The notes: generated by a model from the sequence alone, not told the origin. Positions 23,819 to 36,206 are shown, numbered from the stretch's first letter. The stretch: 64,000 bases of DNA from Polytrichum commune (GCA_950295325.1 OX485809.1:38011081-38075080); one strand, 5' to 3'. Made by a program: numbers and translations.

Positions 23819-24212
23819 GAGCATCCTCAGTCGGTCTAGGTAAAGCTCACTGCAAACCAAGACCTATCTTGCTTAAAATTGCTCAAAATTTAGAGGGAGT
23901 GCACCAAATCTTGCTTAAAATGGACAGATCCTCCCACACTCCCTCTAAATGTCAAAAATTTGGAGGGAGTGTGGGAGGATCTTTCCATTTTAAAGCAAGA
24001 TTTGGTGCACTCCCTCTAAATTTTGAAAATGTGGTGTTTTCAATGAGGGATTTCACCTACGTCAAATTTTTACAATTCTTTTTTCTTGAGAAATATCTCA
24101 CGTTTATTTAGGTGTGCTTCTAATGATGGTAATTTTAGTTTCTAATTTTAGGTCAGTCAAAAGATAGGTTTTGGTTTGCAGTGAGCTTTACCTAGACCGA
24201 CTGAGGATGCTC
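23819..24212. mobile_element. PIF/Harbinger-type foldback MITE with internal hairpin
   Basis: A 394 bp element is flanked by TTA on both sides (23816-23818, 24213-24215). Perfect terminal repeats of about 43 bp begin GAGCATCCTCAGTCGGTCTA. Inside, a second inverted repeat spans about 23882-24037, with arms holding CACCAAATCTTGCTT and AAGCAAGATTTGGTG, so the transcript would fold into a long hairpin. The TTA target and GAGCATCC end fit Tourist-like PIF/Harbinger MITEs. The open frame over this region follows from the hairpin and is not a gene. Confidence 0.9.
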
Positions 24213-24417
24213 TTATGAGGGCAATCAATCACATGTTGCCACCACATAATTTTTTTAACTTTGTACGCTCAAAATATATAGATCTCATCTATCTTGACAA
24301 TACATGAGACTCTAGTGAGCGGTTAAATTGACTCGGTTGACTATGGAGCCTTCAACATTAGGGATCAACCAAATAGTCATTATTCAAGTACACTTTACAG
24401 TAGAGCAAAAATATCTA

Positions 24418-25110
24418 AGGTAGAGGATGCTAAAACCAATACCCCATCCAAAAGCAACACTGTAAACGCCTCTCAACCGCCAACACTCTACTTCCTTGAA
24501 TTGTTCCCCATGGAAAAGGAGTGCATGGGCCCCACTAATGAACGGGTTTAGGTGTCGTTAGTGGCGCCACCTCATAATGGGCCTCCACTACCTCCATACA
24601 GGGTAGGTAACGGGCTCCATTCTATCTTGGGTTAGCTCAAGGTGGGTTTAGGGTGGCTTGTCAGTGCCTATTCTAGCCATTCTATTCGGGGGAAGGGGGG
24701 GTCACTTCTATTCATGGGCACAAAGGGGGTCCGGCCCTGGGATGCAAGGAGACAACCTGCAACTGAACCGGATGGGATCATGGAGGTGGTCATGTGGCTT
24801 TTGTGTTCCGCTACTAGTTGGGCTTTGATATATCTTGGGTCTAGTACCCAACTATGTTGGGTTGAGGTTAGGTAGCGAAGGCAGGGGTCCTCGTTATATA
24901 AAAGGTTATCATACACATGCCTAGGGGTTGGATTAATGAAGCTAGTGGTTTTGACTTTGAATATTCATCAAATATTCAATTGAGGCTAATGTTTTTCCTT
25001 TATACCTATCTTTATCCCAAAGGCTAATATGAATCTATATTTTGTATATCAACCACACAGCCATATGTATGTGCAATAGCTTAAAGTGTTAGTTTAAGCA
25101 CCCTCTACCT
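24418..25110 (+). mobile_element. TA-flanked MITE family A, copy 3
   Basis: A 693 bp copy of the family at 1297-2016. Ends are AGGTAGAGGATGCTAAAACC and the near-complement, with TA outside each end (24416-24417, 25111-25112). Confidence 0.8.
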
Positions 25111-25112
25111 TA

Positions 25113-26405
25113 AAGCAATTGAGAGATGATTGGCAATGACATGGATCCTCAAATGAACAACCTTAAATAGTTTGAAGTTTCTATTAATAAGATGGGAACA
25201 CATGAAACAATTAATGACCACCACTAGTGGACTAGACTAGGAGTAGAATTACTCTTATGTGGGCCCAAAATGGCTATTTATAAAAAGTGGCGGCTTGAAA
25301 AGATGCAGTGATTGGTGGGATATGTCTTGTTTCACACCAGTGGGGATCATTTTTGGGTGACATTGAGTCTAACCATTTTGTGTGCATTCATATGCAGAGT
25401 AGGAAATTTTGATGCTCAGATTAGGGAGACTCCCCTATACAAGTAGGGCGTTTGACTTTCTTGCCTCTTTGGGAAAAAATGTACCTAATTACTTACACGG
25501 AATAAAATTGTGAAACAATTTGCATCCTTCATTATTTCCTCTGCTCCATCCTTGAAAAATATTGCACAAACTTCAAGGAACTCTTTCTAGCCGATTCAAC
25601 TCATTTTCATCCTTTATGGCATTTAATGCCACTTACTGTTTGAAATTTACGGAATAAAATAACTTGTTATTCAAGTGCTTGATTTTTTACAAGCGAAAAT
25701 TGAATAGGTTGTTCTGACTTGATAAAATATAAAAGACTTGGGTTGGTAAAATATTACATTCCCAATAAATAGTTATAGCACTTGTGTAACTCCAAATAGT
25801 AAGTGACACCAAATGCCATAAACTATATAGTACCTCAAAGCTCAATGTGGATGTATCAATCCACACGGGGTCTACAAGAGGCTATTTAATGAATGATCTT
25901 TGTACAAAATATGCATAGGATGTGGATATTGCTTCCAAGTACTATGTAGATAGTAGGAGTAGGCTATTGTGAGTTTCAAAATAAGTTACAATTCTCTATA
26001 CAGGGCCTATACTTTCTAACACTTTAAGTGTTGGAAGCATCAAAATTCCACAAAATTCCACAAGTCAGTAATGCATGCTTATTATTTGAGTGATTGAAGA
26101 GCATTATGATGTATAAATCAGGCATATTGAATACTTTCTATGTTTTACTTACATGTATGTATACTACAGTAGTGTATGATTTAGTTCAATGGTCATTTGA
26201 AAGTGATTCTCGTCTTCCAATACGAAATTTTAAGACAAGGGCATTAACATTTGGGATTGAGTGACACACATTATTTTGTGTTTTATGTGTATAAGTACAA
26301 TAATATGGCCCACATCCCTTCCTCAAAGTCCTTAGCAGTGCGAAGTGAGTGCATGGAAAATATGAGACACCAAAGGGTCAAGATTTTGCAACCAACTCAT
26401 GTATG
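25113..26405. other. Unannotated intergenic stretch
   Basis: Nothing recognised on either strand. Confidence 0.35.
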
Positions 26406-26407
26406 TA

Positions 26408-27971
26408 CAGTGACTCCAAAGACCAAGTCTATGCATCAAACAAGGACTTTCATGGGCATTTCACAAAAAGATATTGATATATTTCGGAAATGTAAAATGT
26501 AATTATAAAAGAATTAGAAGTTGACTTTTAGATGATGCCATAATGATGTCATCAACTTCACTAGGGTTCCAGTGAGAGAGGAAGTGAGACATCGACGTTT
26601 ACAAAGACTCAGTTTTTGAGGCGTCGCTTGCTACCTTTTTTGAGAGCTCTCATTTTCTTGTTTCTTCATCGTTTTGAGTAAATAAAAAATTCGAGGGTTT
26701 CGTGTGTATCGTGTCGAATACTTCTTGTTTCTTTGTGGAGATTGTATAGAAAGATGAGACCTATTTCACGAGAGAAAGAGCAAAATATTATAACCTTGAT
26801 AGAGAAGAGGGAGGAGTGATAGAGAGATTGCAAAGAGTGTGGGTTTGGCACAATCTACAGTTAATAGAGTGAGAAAGAGGCTTTCTACAAGTGTAGCATT
26901 GTCTAAAGGAGGTCGTCCTAAGGTCCTAACAGAGTGGGAGAAGTGTTATGCTTCACGGCTAGTTATTGTTGGCGGTTTAGAAACTACAACAGAGGCATCA
27001 AAAGTGCTTCGAAGAGAGATGAGTGTTATGATGTGCGACAATACCTCGAGGAATGCGTTGAGAGAACAAGGATTATGTTCTTTTACAAAGGTTAAGAAGC
27101 TTGTTTTTAGTTGGAAGAACATCAAAGACAGATTTCGCTTTGCTCAAATGCACAAAGATTGGACTGTGAGTGATTGGGAGTGGGTGGTGTTTAGTGATGA
27201 AACTAAAATATCGTCGTTTCAATTCATATGGGAGGACTTGGTGTTGGATAGAGGACAAAGAAAACATCTATGTGCGTGTTGTGAACCAAATTGTGAAGCA
27301 TGGTGGAGGCTCTATAATGCTTTGGGGTTGTTTGACTTGTAGATGATTGGGGTCATTGCATAATATACAAGGGCACTTGAATGCTAGAGGCTACATCGCA
27401 ATTTTAGAGCAAGATTTGTGTAGTACATTGCTTGCACTTGGGTTTAATATTGAAGAAATCATTTTTCAACAAGACAATGTTGCCGTGCATACAACCAAGA
27501 TTGTTTGAGAATGGTTTGGGAAGCAACCATTTTGTGTTCTAGAGTGGCCTGCACAATCCCCTGACTTAAATCCTATTGAGCACATATGGGCATTACTGAA
27601 ACAACGATTGAACTCATACTCTAGTCCTCCTAGTGGTATTCTTCAATTATGGGTTCGAGTGCAAGAAGTTTGCAACTTTATTAGTCTAAAGGAGTGTAGA
27701 GGATTGTATGCTAGCATGCTTGATGGAATTGCAGTTGTTCAAGTGTCTTCTACACTGTAGTGCAAAAACCAAGTCTATGTACATACTTTTCTTCAACATC
27801 TTTATCAACTTTGTTGTAATTGAAATCATGATTTTATCATTATAGTGGTGTGTAGAACTTTATACTCTATAATTTTTGTTTTATAACTTTTGATTTCGAT
27901 CACTCTTGTTTCCAACATCCTCATTTGAAGTTTCAAGTTCCTTGCAAAGACTCGGTTTTTGGGAATCACTG
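26408..27971 (+). mobile_element. Tc1-like (DD34E) DNA transposon, degenerate but with both ends
   Basis: A 1564 bp element starts CAGTGACTCCAAAGACC and ends ...GGTTTTTGGGAATCACTG. The inverted ends agree at CAGTGA-TCC-AA-ACC-AGTCT. TA precedes the left end (26406-26407). At the right the TSD is lost in a TG/TA microsatellite. Four copies of a transposase-binding-like motif (core CAAAAACCRAGTCT) lie at about 26413-26434 (+), 26600-26622 (-), 27762-27780 (+) and 27943-27965 (-), two per end. A single broken transposase gene fills the middle. Length and layout are those of Tc1 elements. Confidence 0.9.
26754..27760 (+). pseudogene. Tc1-like DD34E transposase pseudogene
   Basis: The reading begins at ATG 26754 (MRPISREKEQNIITLIEK). 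It shifts frame in the purine run near 26800-26812, then continues SDREIAKSVGLAQSTV and NRVRKRL (helix-turn-helix), GRPKVLTEWEKCYASRL and NALREQGL (second HTH). VVFSDETKI carries the first catalytic Asp (27196-27198). A second frameshift lies near 27205-27232, after which the text reads GRTWCW and KHGGGSIMLWGC. A TGA stop follows at 27344-27346. IIFQQDNVAVHTTKI holds the second Asp (27473-27475). A TGA lies at 27506-27508, then [16 protein letters not shown] with the Glu at 27578-27580. Exactly 34 residues separate Asp and Glu, so the class is DD34E. The final stop is 27758-27760. All catalytic residues survive, but at least two shifts and two stops make it inactive. Confidence 0.92.
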
Positions 27972-29968
27972 TGTGTGTGTATATATATAAAAAATAAAAA
28001 TAAAATTAAGTTCACACCTGGAACTTACCTTTAAGTTAGAGGCGGACATTGTTCCCGGATGTACTTATCGACAAGTTTCCTTAACCACACCCTTAACCCT
28101 CCGATTTTGATCGCATTGTTAATGGTAAGCCGACCACATAAAAATAGCCCCGTTTACATGCTCTTGTGAGTAACTTATTTAATGTGAGTTAAGTTCTCAC
28201 GAAGTTGGCTTAGCTTTGGCCCAAATGTGAACCTAGCTAACTCTACCTTTGAAAATAAGCTTACTTTACCCTAGGATCCCCCCCCCCAGAGTGACTAGGA
28301 TTTCATATGGTACTAGAAGTGTGCATGTGTTTCTTGTTGTTAAAGGAAACCTTGTCCATTGCAACTGGCTGGAAAATATACATAAATAAGTCAACAAGGC
28401 ATTTAAAAATCCCAAAAATGCTACCATGAGTCGTAACATAGAGTTGTAGAGGACAAGTTTTCTTGTAGTAAGGGACCATGTCACCATAGGTTGAGAAAAA
28501 GTGGACTTAAACAACATTTTTTTTGGGGAATTGGGCTCAACTCATCATTAATGTCAATTGGACCATGTTGAAAGACCATGGCATGTGATTGTAGTTTAGG
28601 TCCACTTTTCATTTGACACTATATGTTTGATATAGTGTGACATTACAATTGATGTATTATGTAAATGACAATGGTCTCCACAACATGAATTTAGAATGTA
28701 TCCCATTCTAACTATCTGTAATTGCCACTTGGATTGATTGTAAGATCATTTTCATGGGTTGATGATGATATAACATTGTAGTCCTACCCACTTTGTACCT
28801 TTTCTAAACCAGAAGGGATAAGTGTAGGCTAGCCTAGCTAGTCCCATGGCCAATGCAATTCAACCTTACACTTGATGCAAATCTCAGCCTACATGTCATT
28901 TGATTCTTGGCATTGACCCGCCCAACAGATGTGCCACGCAACCCATGTGGGTTACTTGCAATGGCTAACTTTTATAATTTATTATACAAGACAAGTCTAA
29001 GCCCAAAGATAACCAATGAGGCAAGCCCAAGATTCTCACATGTCAGTTCAATGTGGCAGATAAAACGATACTCGTGTTGTTCAATATGTAAGGGAACACC
29101 AACATAAAAGGGGAATCATGCCCAAAAATCTCTTGGCCTCACAGTGCAAGAGCATACTATTGAGTAATGTTATGAAATTAAAAACAATCAGATGCATAGT
29201 AGAGTTATCCACAAAGTATCTCAAGGTGGGGTTAAACTATTATGAGCTCATGATGTGCCACGTCCATCATGGTGGCCTAATTTATGAATTTTAGATTTGA
29301 AATGAATATAATATACTTGAATATTGTATATATTGGACCTCCTCGGATGTTTCTCCTTTCATAACATTATTATTAAGTAGCTAGACAATGGTCTTTTTCC
29401 ATACAAAAAGAGATTGAGAATTAAAAAATGTGATGAATTATAGTTGCTTGTCAAAAACTCTACAGTGATGATAATTTCCTAATTATGAACATACTAAAAT
29501 ATCATTTGTCTAAATATTACATGTATATTAGGATTTCAAACTTGAAGAGATGCTCCTTAAGACCATATGCATAGTTATCATATATCATTTCACCTAGATG
29601 ATTTGGAAGTTCAAGATTTGTGTTCAAAATAGTTAATATTAAGTTTCGCAACCCACGTGATTCATAAAATGATTCATAAAACCTACATTGCACCTATTTT
29701 TATATATGGTTTAGACTACATTAATCCTAAGCATCCACATTTTCAAATCAATGTCCTGTGGTGTGTATTTAGCATGCATTATGCACACCATTAGACATTC
29801 TATTATGCAAATTTGAATAGATGTACTAAGAAGAATCTATCATACATGATCCGTTCCAACCACACCAAATTGTCTTTCCAAATGTTGCATCATCTTCCAC
29901 GACATGCATGTCCACTACCATGATGTCATATACTACGAGAGAATTGACTTTGCAATTGTTGCGTCAAC
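27972..29968. other. Unannotated intergenic stretch
   Basis: Starts with a (TG)n(TA)n tract next to the Tc1 element, then shows no recognised gene or element. Confidence 0.35.
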
Positions 29969-29970
29969 TT

Positions 29971-30027
<57 letters not shown>
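29971..30027 (+). repeat. (AG)n microsatellite
   Basis: About 28 AG units without interruption. Confidence 0.95.
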
Positions 30028-30029
<2 letters not shown>

Positions 30030-31179
30030 ACCTTTATCATAGCCGTGAGCTCATATGTGAACCTAAAACATGTTGACTGAGCATGGATATGGAACAAGAG
30101 AACTTATCAAACATGTTATCTAATTTAGAAGTCGTTATCTTTTGTATCGAGTTTCTAATCAATGAGAGAATCAATTTTCATCAGCATTTAACATTGGGGA
30201 CTCAGGACACTAGGTATACAATATGTCTACAAAGTTGCATGCAAAGGTTGTTTTTTGGGAGAGGGTTATAAATCTTGGTCCAAGCTTAGCGTTATGCTAC
30301 TTTATAATGCCATCTATCATTTGCCACCCTTCACTAATCTATCAATTACTCAATGTTTAACCTATCACCCTACATAATTTAAGACTTAATTTATGACTTA
30401 GTTTTTCGTAAACACCCCCACAATATATGCTCCAAAGTATAGAGCATGCAAGCATTGCAAGTAAAACGCAATCCACCAACAACGGCTGGGAATGAAACAA
30501 CCCAACACCAACAATCGCCACAAGGAATGCACAAAGGTGACATGTACGACTTAAAACTTGAAAAATAGTTGCAGTCAACTTATGTAAACAAACGAACCTC
30601 GTGGTGGGCACTTAATATATTATTGCATCCATTTGTTTGGGGGTTATTATATATGGGACCTTTATTTGAATGCACCCTATTCCTAATTTAAAAACGTCAC
30701 TTTCTTCAATTCTATTGATCCTTTCGTTCCTTACACGGTGCAGGAAGCATAAAATTATTACACACTTTGTTTGTTATAAGTGTATCTCTTGACAAAAAAT
30801 TACAAATAAAAATAAAATGTTGCATCATGGCATGTTCACCCATGGTCACTTCAACTTTACGTGTCCATGTATAAGACAAGGTAGGACGACAACTCGTTTC
30901 CTAACCAATGAGAGATTTAAGAAAGCGGTGGTTGTGGTCATTGGTCACTATAATAAACTAGCCCTGAGGCTTGTTTGAGGTGGGGCCCTCAAGAGTTTTT
31001 TTTAACTTATAAAAATCTTTGTAACTTTGAGTTGGGTAGTTTGCACCCATTTGGGTAACATAACCCTACATGAAAATTTTGTGAAGAGAAAAATAATAGA
31101 GGCTAGAAATTAGGTCAATTTATGAGCCGTGACGTACCATCCATGTATGAGGACTACATGAGTGGTATGTGGCAAGATG
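30028..31179. other. Unannotated intergenic stretch
   Basis: Nothing recognised. Confidence 0.35.
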
Positions 31180-31515
31180 TGCCTTGCCTCATCTCCAATG
31201 AACACCTATACTTGATTTTTGAATGGTTGGATGTGGATCTAAGAACAAATACCAAAAAAAGACATGTTTTCAAAAGAGATTGGATTACACGCTCAAAATC
31301 TATTAATCATTCCAGACGCATTCGTTAACGTAATTAGGGAGACCTATATGGTCATTTAATAGCTCGGAGAACCTTCACTTGGACAATGAGTAGAATGTCC
31401 ATAGAAACTCCAAAACTTATGAGGAGAGTGGCAGGTACGATTTGAATAACGTGTTAATCATCTCACATTAATTGCATGTTCCTGAGAGAAAGGTGTCCAT
31501 TTAAGACCCACTTAC
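31180..31515 (-). mobile_element. Family D MITE fragment
   Basis: Segments GGATGTGGATCTAAG, AAAAGAGATTGGATTACACG and TGGTCATTTAATAGCTC match, in this order, the copies at 33221-33556 and 56484-56862. The termini are not clear, so both coordinates are approximate. Confidence 0.55.
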
Positions 31516-31614
31516 ACTAGTACCATACAACACGTGACATCCTTCAGATTCATGTTGAGAATCATATCAATTCTTCCGTATATGCACCCTCTACTCAGTG
31601 CCCAAAGAGATTTT

Positions 31615-31915
31615 CAGGCATAGTTGGTCAAAAATCCTTGTGTTACCTTTTTTGGGGGGGGGGCACAAATTGAAAATTCAATTGCAGAAAGAATCCATAA
31701 TACAACCAACCCGGCTGAACCAACGCAAAAAATCCTAGTGTTTCCAAGTCCAACTGGTTGCATGTTGTGATTTTTCTGTTTTTCTTTCATAATTTGGAGT
31801 ATGATCTGTAGATTCCTCTATAATGGTCAGTGATCCTCCTATAGTCTTGAACTTCATTTGTTTATATCTCGCACTCAACCAAGTTCATCTGGGAGTACAC
31901 AAAATGGTCCTATCA
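31615..31915 (+). repeat. Dispersed repeat N, copy 1
   Basis: The order GTGTTTCCAAGTCCAACTGG, then GTTGTGATTTTTCTG, then AGTCTTGAACTTCA matches 46830-47512 (interrupted there by a MITE). It also matches, inverted, 38765-38975. No class could be assigned. Confidence 0.55.
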
Positions 31916-32344
31916 TTATCGGCCAAAGTAAGTTTCTAGACTCCATGCTAATTTTCATAATGATAATTATTGTGGACCACATTATTCTTCAGCCCATGCT
32001 AAATTTCTAGTAGAAAATTAGTGTGAGCCACAATGATTTTTTATTAAAGAATTAATGTGGGTGATCATTTTATTTTGTGCTACTTTTGTCCTTATACTAA
32101 TATTTAGCGTGTGGATCCAAAGTCTTCATGAGGACTTGAGGAAAAGACCCAGGGCCTTGGACCCACGTTCATTGCACCCTAACTAGAAAATTAGTGTGGC
32201 CCACACTAATTGCTTCCATGCTAATTGTCCACCCACACTAATAGGACCATTTAGTGTAGTAATCAATTCTCTTCGTTCAACGCCCCTACTTCAATTAGAC
32301 TCCATTGGGGCTCCATGGATGGATCTTTGACATGTCTTTAGATA

Positions 32345-32616
32345 CTCGGGGGGTTCATTGGCAAAAAATCGTAGAACAACGTGCGATAAAAAAATAGGGT
32401 CTAATATATTCATTGTAGATAAATTTTGTAAAAAAACTTACATATAATATAGGGGGTTTTAAAATAATGAAAAAGGATTACATGTAAAATACCATCACAC
32501 CTTTATTTTGAAAAATACCATACCTTATAATCTTTTCTGCAAGGTAAATAGCCCCCCAATAAATAGGTCCCGAACGCACGTGTATGCAAAATATAAGAGG
32601 GAGTGAACCCCCTGAG
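32345..32616. mobile_element. hAT-type MITE, family P
   Basis: A 272 bp element is flanked by 8 bp direct repeats TTTAGATA (32337-32344 and 32617-32624). Inverted ends are CTCGGGGGGTTCATT and CTCAGGGGGTTCACT. An ACGTGCG motif lies near the left end and GCACGTG near the right, as in families F and G. The interior is AT-rich and non-coding. Confidence 0.88.
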
Positions 32617-32742
32617 TTTAGATATCATCTAAGATATGTACAAAGGGGTCAATCCAAAAATTGACCTCCCTTAGATTTTGATAGAATTATTCTCAAATGT
32701 TTTGCAATATGACCCTATTCTCAGCACTTCTAACTTCACATA

Positions 32743-33123
32743 AGGTAGACATGTCTTAGTTGAATACTTACCCTCTATGCCCACTTATAGTAGGATATGA
32801 AACACGCAATTAGTGTGAGATGATTAGCAAATCCAAATCGTACCCGTAGCCATTTGCTTCATAACTTTTGGAGTTCGTGTGAATATCTTATTCGTTTTCA
32901 AAGTGAAGATTTGTGTGCTCGTTAAGTGGTCATATATTGTAGGTCCTACCAATCATGTTAATAGTTGAGCCTAGAATAATTCGCAAATTTTGAGCATGTA
33001 GTCCAACCTCTTTTTATCTCATGTTTTTCTCCTGGTGTTGCTTCTTAGATCCACACCTAATCACATACCACTTAAATATAGGTGTCCAAATTAATGTTGT
33101 GTTGGATTTAGGCACATCTACCT
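32743..33123. mobile_element. TA-flanked MITE family D, copy 2
   Basis: A 381 bp element has ends AGGTAGACATGTC and GGCACATCTACCT, flanked by TA (32741-32742, 33124-33125). The interior is shared with 21355-21680, and inverted with 33221-33556 and 56484-56862. Confidence 0.8.
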
Positions 33124-33220
33124 TACAATTTCCAACATTGAAGATACGAATGTGACATACACCTAAAGCTATAACAATTCAAGTAAGGTTTTATGCATGC
33201 CTTTCATGGTCACTTTTTTA

Positions 33221-33556
33221 AGTAAGACAACTATATATTAGTGGTGTGTGGTTTGATGTGGATCTAGGACATCAAGTAGACATTTGATTAGAAGAGATTG
33301 ACTATGTGCTCAAAGTTTGTTACCCAATTCAAGCTCAAGAGTCAACATAAATGGGGCCACATGTATCACCATTTAATGAGCTTGAGAATCTTCACTTTCA
33401 CAATGAAGAAGTCATTCATGTGAGCTCCAAAGATCATGACACAAATGGCTAAAGACACAATTTGGGATCAATAATCATCTTGCATTAATTGTATGTTCTA
33501 CACCCTAGCAAAAGTGGGTGCATAGCTAAAACTGGCAATTTAAGGCATACTTGCCT
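33221..33556 (-). mobile_element. TA-flanked MITE family D, copy 3
   Basis: A 336 bp element whose right end (...GGCATACTTGCCT followed by TA) and interior (AAGAGATTGACTATGTGCTC, ACCATTTAATGAGC) match the family in inverted orientation. The left end AGTAAGACAAC after TA is a decayed terminus. Confidence 0.65.
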
Positions 33557-33884
33557 TAGCTCTTAATGAGACATATACCACCCCTTCGATCCATAGTTCA
33601 TAGGGGGGTTCCGAAGGGGAGATTCATGCCTCATTAAGAACTACTCAAAGTTGTTGTGAGTTAAAGTGCAAATTAGATATATATATGTGAAACATCTTTC
33701 CATGAACTATATACGTTTCATATGGCTAGAAGTCGCAAATCGGGAAGAATACCATTTCAAGTTTCATAATTGAAGTTGAGATGCAAAAATTATAAGATTC
33801 TAAAGCAAAGACTTTGTGAGGATTCTATTTCCCTTCAAACGATCATATAGACCACACAAGGCTAGCTAAGAAGGGTATGATACT

Positions 33885-34330
33885 TAAGGATGGTCAACTA
33901 GGCTGACAAACAAAGACGTGACATTCCAAGAGACATTGGAATTGGATTGGCAGTAGACAAGATTAGTCTTTCCACAACGTGTCAAAACCGACCATGACTT
34001 CTTTGTAGTTGGCAACCTCCTCCGCACTCTTGAGGGCCCTAGTCTAAGCAACTCTAGCATGTTCAAGAAGGCCTTAAGTTGCCACATTTTTTTGGTTCAC
34101 TTTCTTTTTATCCCACCAGGTGTTGTTGAGGGTCATGCATGTATCTCTCAATCCAAATAGTCCTATGCAAAGTTTCCCTAAAACGAGGTCAAGAACTTGT
34201 GAAGGGAGTTGGGGATTTACTTACCACAGCATGAGAACCATCACCATATGTTGCAAAACATTGTCAATATATGAGTCCTCAACAAATGTCCTATGTCACT
34301 TGAAGAAACATGCGAATCTAGCACCGTGAC
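33885..34330 (-). mobile_element. Possible retroelement tail relic, copy 2
   Basis: Decayed - strand frames include RTIWIERYMHDPQQH and ARVA, TRALKSAEEVANYKEVM. Related DNA lies at 17935-18200. It is probably the end of a retroelement coding region; assignment to non-LTR elements rests on short motifs only. Confidence 0.4.
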
Positions 34331-34715
34331 AAATATACGGATTTTCTAGTGACGTAAAGACAACTTTCCAAGGACAAGTATCATGTACCAAGGACTCGTA
34401 TGCTTGTAGTGAAAGTAGGTCCATCAGAAGATACTTGATTGGACACTTGAGATGTATTTAAATATGTTTTTTTCCATAATTATGGCCAAAGAGCAACCCA
34501 CGATAACTTAATCAATAAGAAGGTGAGGGTACAGCCACTCAGCGTGAATCCCAATACACCAATGAGCAAGAGCCACCTGTCCCAAGATTGTTATTATTGT
34601 TGTTATTTCGTTTGAAGAGGAGACTTAGGTTAGCTCGTGTAGAAGACCCGAGCCTAGGGCACGCGGTTACAAACACGGTTGCCTTTTGAAATCACAACTT
34701 AGTAAGATCCCAACT

Positions 34716-35252
34716 AGCTATGCTTTCAAATCCGTCCTTCTTCTTAGCTTGGCGCGTAGTTTGTTGGGTAAAAATTGGTCGATGGTTTTGACTGTCTTTG
34801 CGTATGGAGATTGAGGAAAAAGGAACATTGGTGCACTTTGTACCAATGTGGATGTGAGCCCATTAGCCTTGTAATGTACGCGGTGAGCTCGGTGACATTT
34901 TAGGGTTTTGGTGCTCTCTTTTCAAAAGATGGGATCAAATGAGATCGCCAGTTTACTGATTCGTGACTCACTTGTTTTCCTAGGTACATATATGTTTTGT
35001 CAGTTTGCTATGGGGGTGTGACGAGGGTTTGTCTGGTGTCTACCTTGTTGATGTTTGACTAGTATGGATATGTGTTGTCCCAGTCTTTTCCACCTATGCG
35101 TATGACACGTTGCTTCAATGTGGTTCCCACACTATTATGAGACAGTGGGGAACGGTAGGGTACATCACCACCACCGCCACAATGTTTTGCATTGGATACT
35201 AGATATTAGGTATGTAAGGTGTTTAATGGTTGTTGGGTGAATTTCTTTCATT
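34716..35252 (+). repeat. 537 bp tandem duplication, unit 1
   Basis: Starts AGCTATGCTTTCAAA and ends just before AGCTATGTTTTGAAA. The two units align over their whole length with scattered substitutions, for example around TTTGTACCAATGTGGATGTG. Repeat unit 2 follows without a gap. Confidence 0.9.
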
Positions 35253-36206
35253 AGCTATGTTTTGAAAGCCATCCTTCTTCTTAGCTTGGCTTGTGGTTTG
35301 CTTGGTAAAATCAGTAGATGGTTTGGATTGACTTTGCACATGGAGCTTGAGAAAAAAGAAACATTGCTGCACTTTGTACCAATGTAGATGTGAGCATGTT
35401 AGCCTTGTAATGTATGCAGTGAGCTCGGTGGCATTTTAGGGCTTATTGTCCTCTTTTCAAAAGATGGGGTCGAATGAGATCGCTAGTTTACCGATTTGTA
35501 ACTTACTTAGCTTCTTAGGTATGTATGTGTCTTGTCAGTTTGCCATGGGGGTGTGACGAGGGTTTGTTTGTTGTCTACCTTGTTGTTGTTTGACTAGAAT
35601 GGACATGTGTTGTCCTAGTCTCACGGGTAGATCACTCCATTGTCAAGTTGAACACCACGTGCGGCCAAAAAAAATCTTCTTTTGGTAAGTTGCACCACCA
35701 AAATGGGTCAAAATTTTATCAATTTTTTTTCATGAGTAGATATACACAGTACCTATGACATAGTTAAAAGTGGTAACTAAATTTGATGATTTGTTTTTTT
35801 CATAAAACATACCATTTCTAACTCGAATGACACATAACTGAACTAAAACAATTACTAAAAATAAATAAAGATGACTAAAAATTTCAAAAAAGTATACAAA
35901 AGATACTATCAATGGTTATGTATGTGTAGAAAAATATCATAAATTTTAAAATTATATATGGCATGTAATATAGGGGTAGCAAACTTTGTCCGCACGTGGT
36001 GTCAACTTGACAATGAAGTGACCTCCCCGTGCCTAGTCTATTCCACCTCTACATGTGACACATTGCTTTAATGTGGTTCCTACACTATTCCAAAATAGTG
36101 GGGAACGGTAGGGTACATCAATACCACCGCCACTATGTCTTGCATTGTATAGTAGATATTAGGTATGTAAGGTGTTTAATGGTTGTTGGGTGAATTTATT
36201 TCATTA
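35253..36206 (+). repeat. 537 bp tandem duplication, unit 2 (with hAT MITE insert)
   Basis: Aligns to unit 1 but is longer by 410 bp plus an 8 bp duplication, because a hAT MITE sits at 35622-36031. Without it the unit is about 536 bp. Confidence 0.9.
35622..36031. mobile_element. hAT-type MITE, family F copy 2
   Basis: A 410 bp element has ends CACGGGTAGATCACTCCATT and, read inward from the right, CACGGGGAGGTCACTTCATT. It is flanked by CCTAGTCT on both sides (35614-35621, 36032-36039). Unit 1 of the surrounding duplication is uninterrupted at the matching site, which confirms the boundaries. The interior matches 11734-12126. Confidence 0.95.

Noticed and set aside
23791-24111. 106 aa frame on the + strand
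   Set aside because: It runs through the inverted arms of a PIF-type MITE and has no relation to a protein family.
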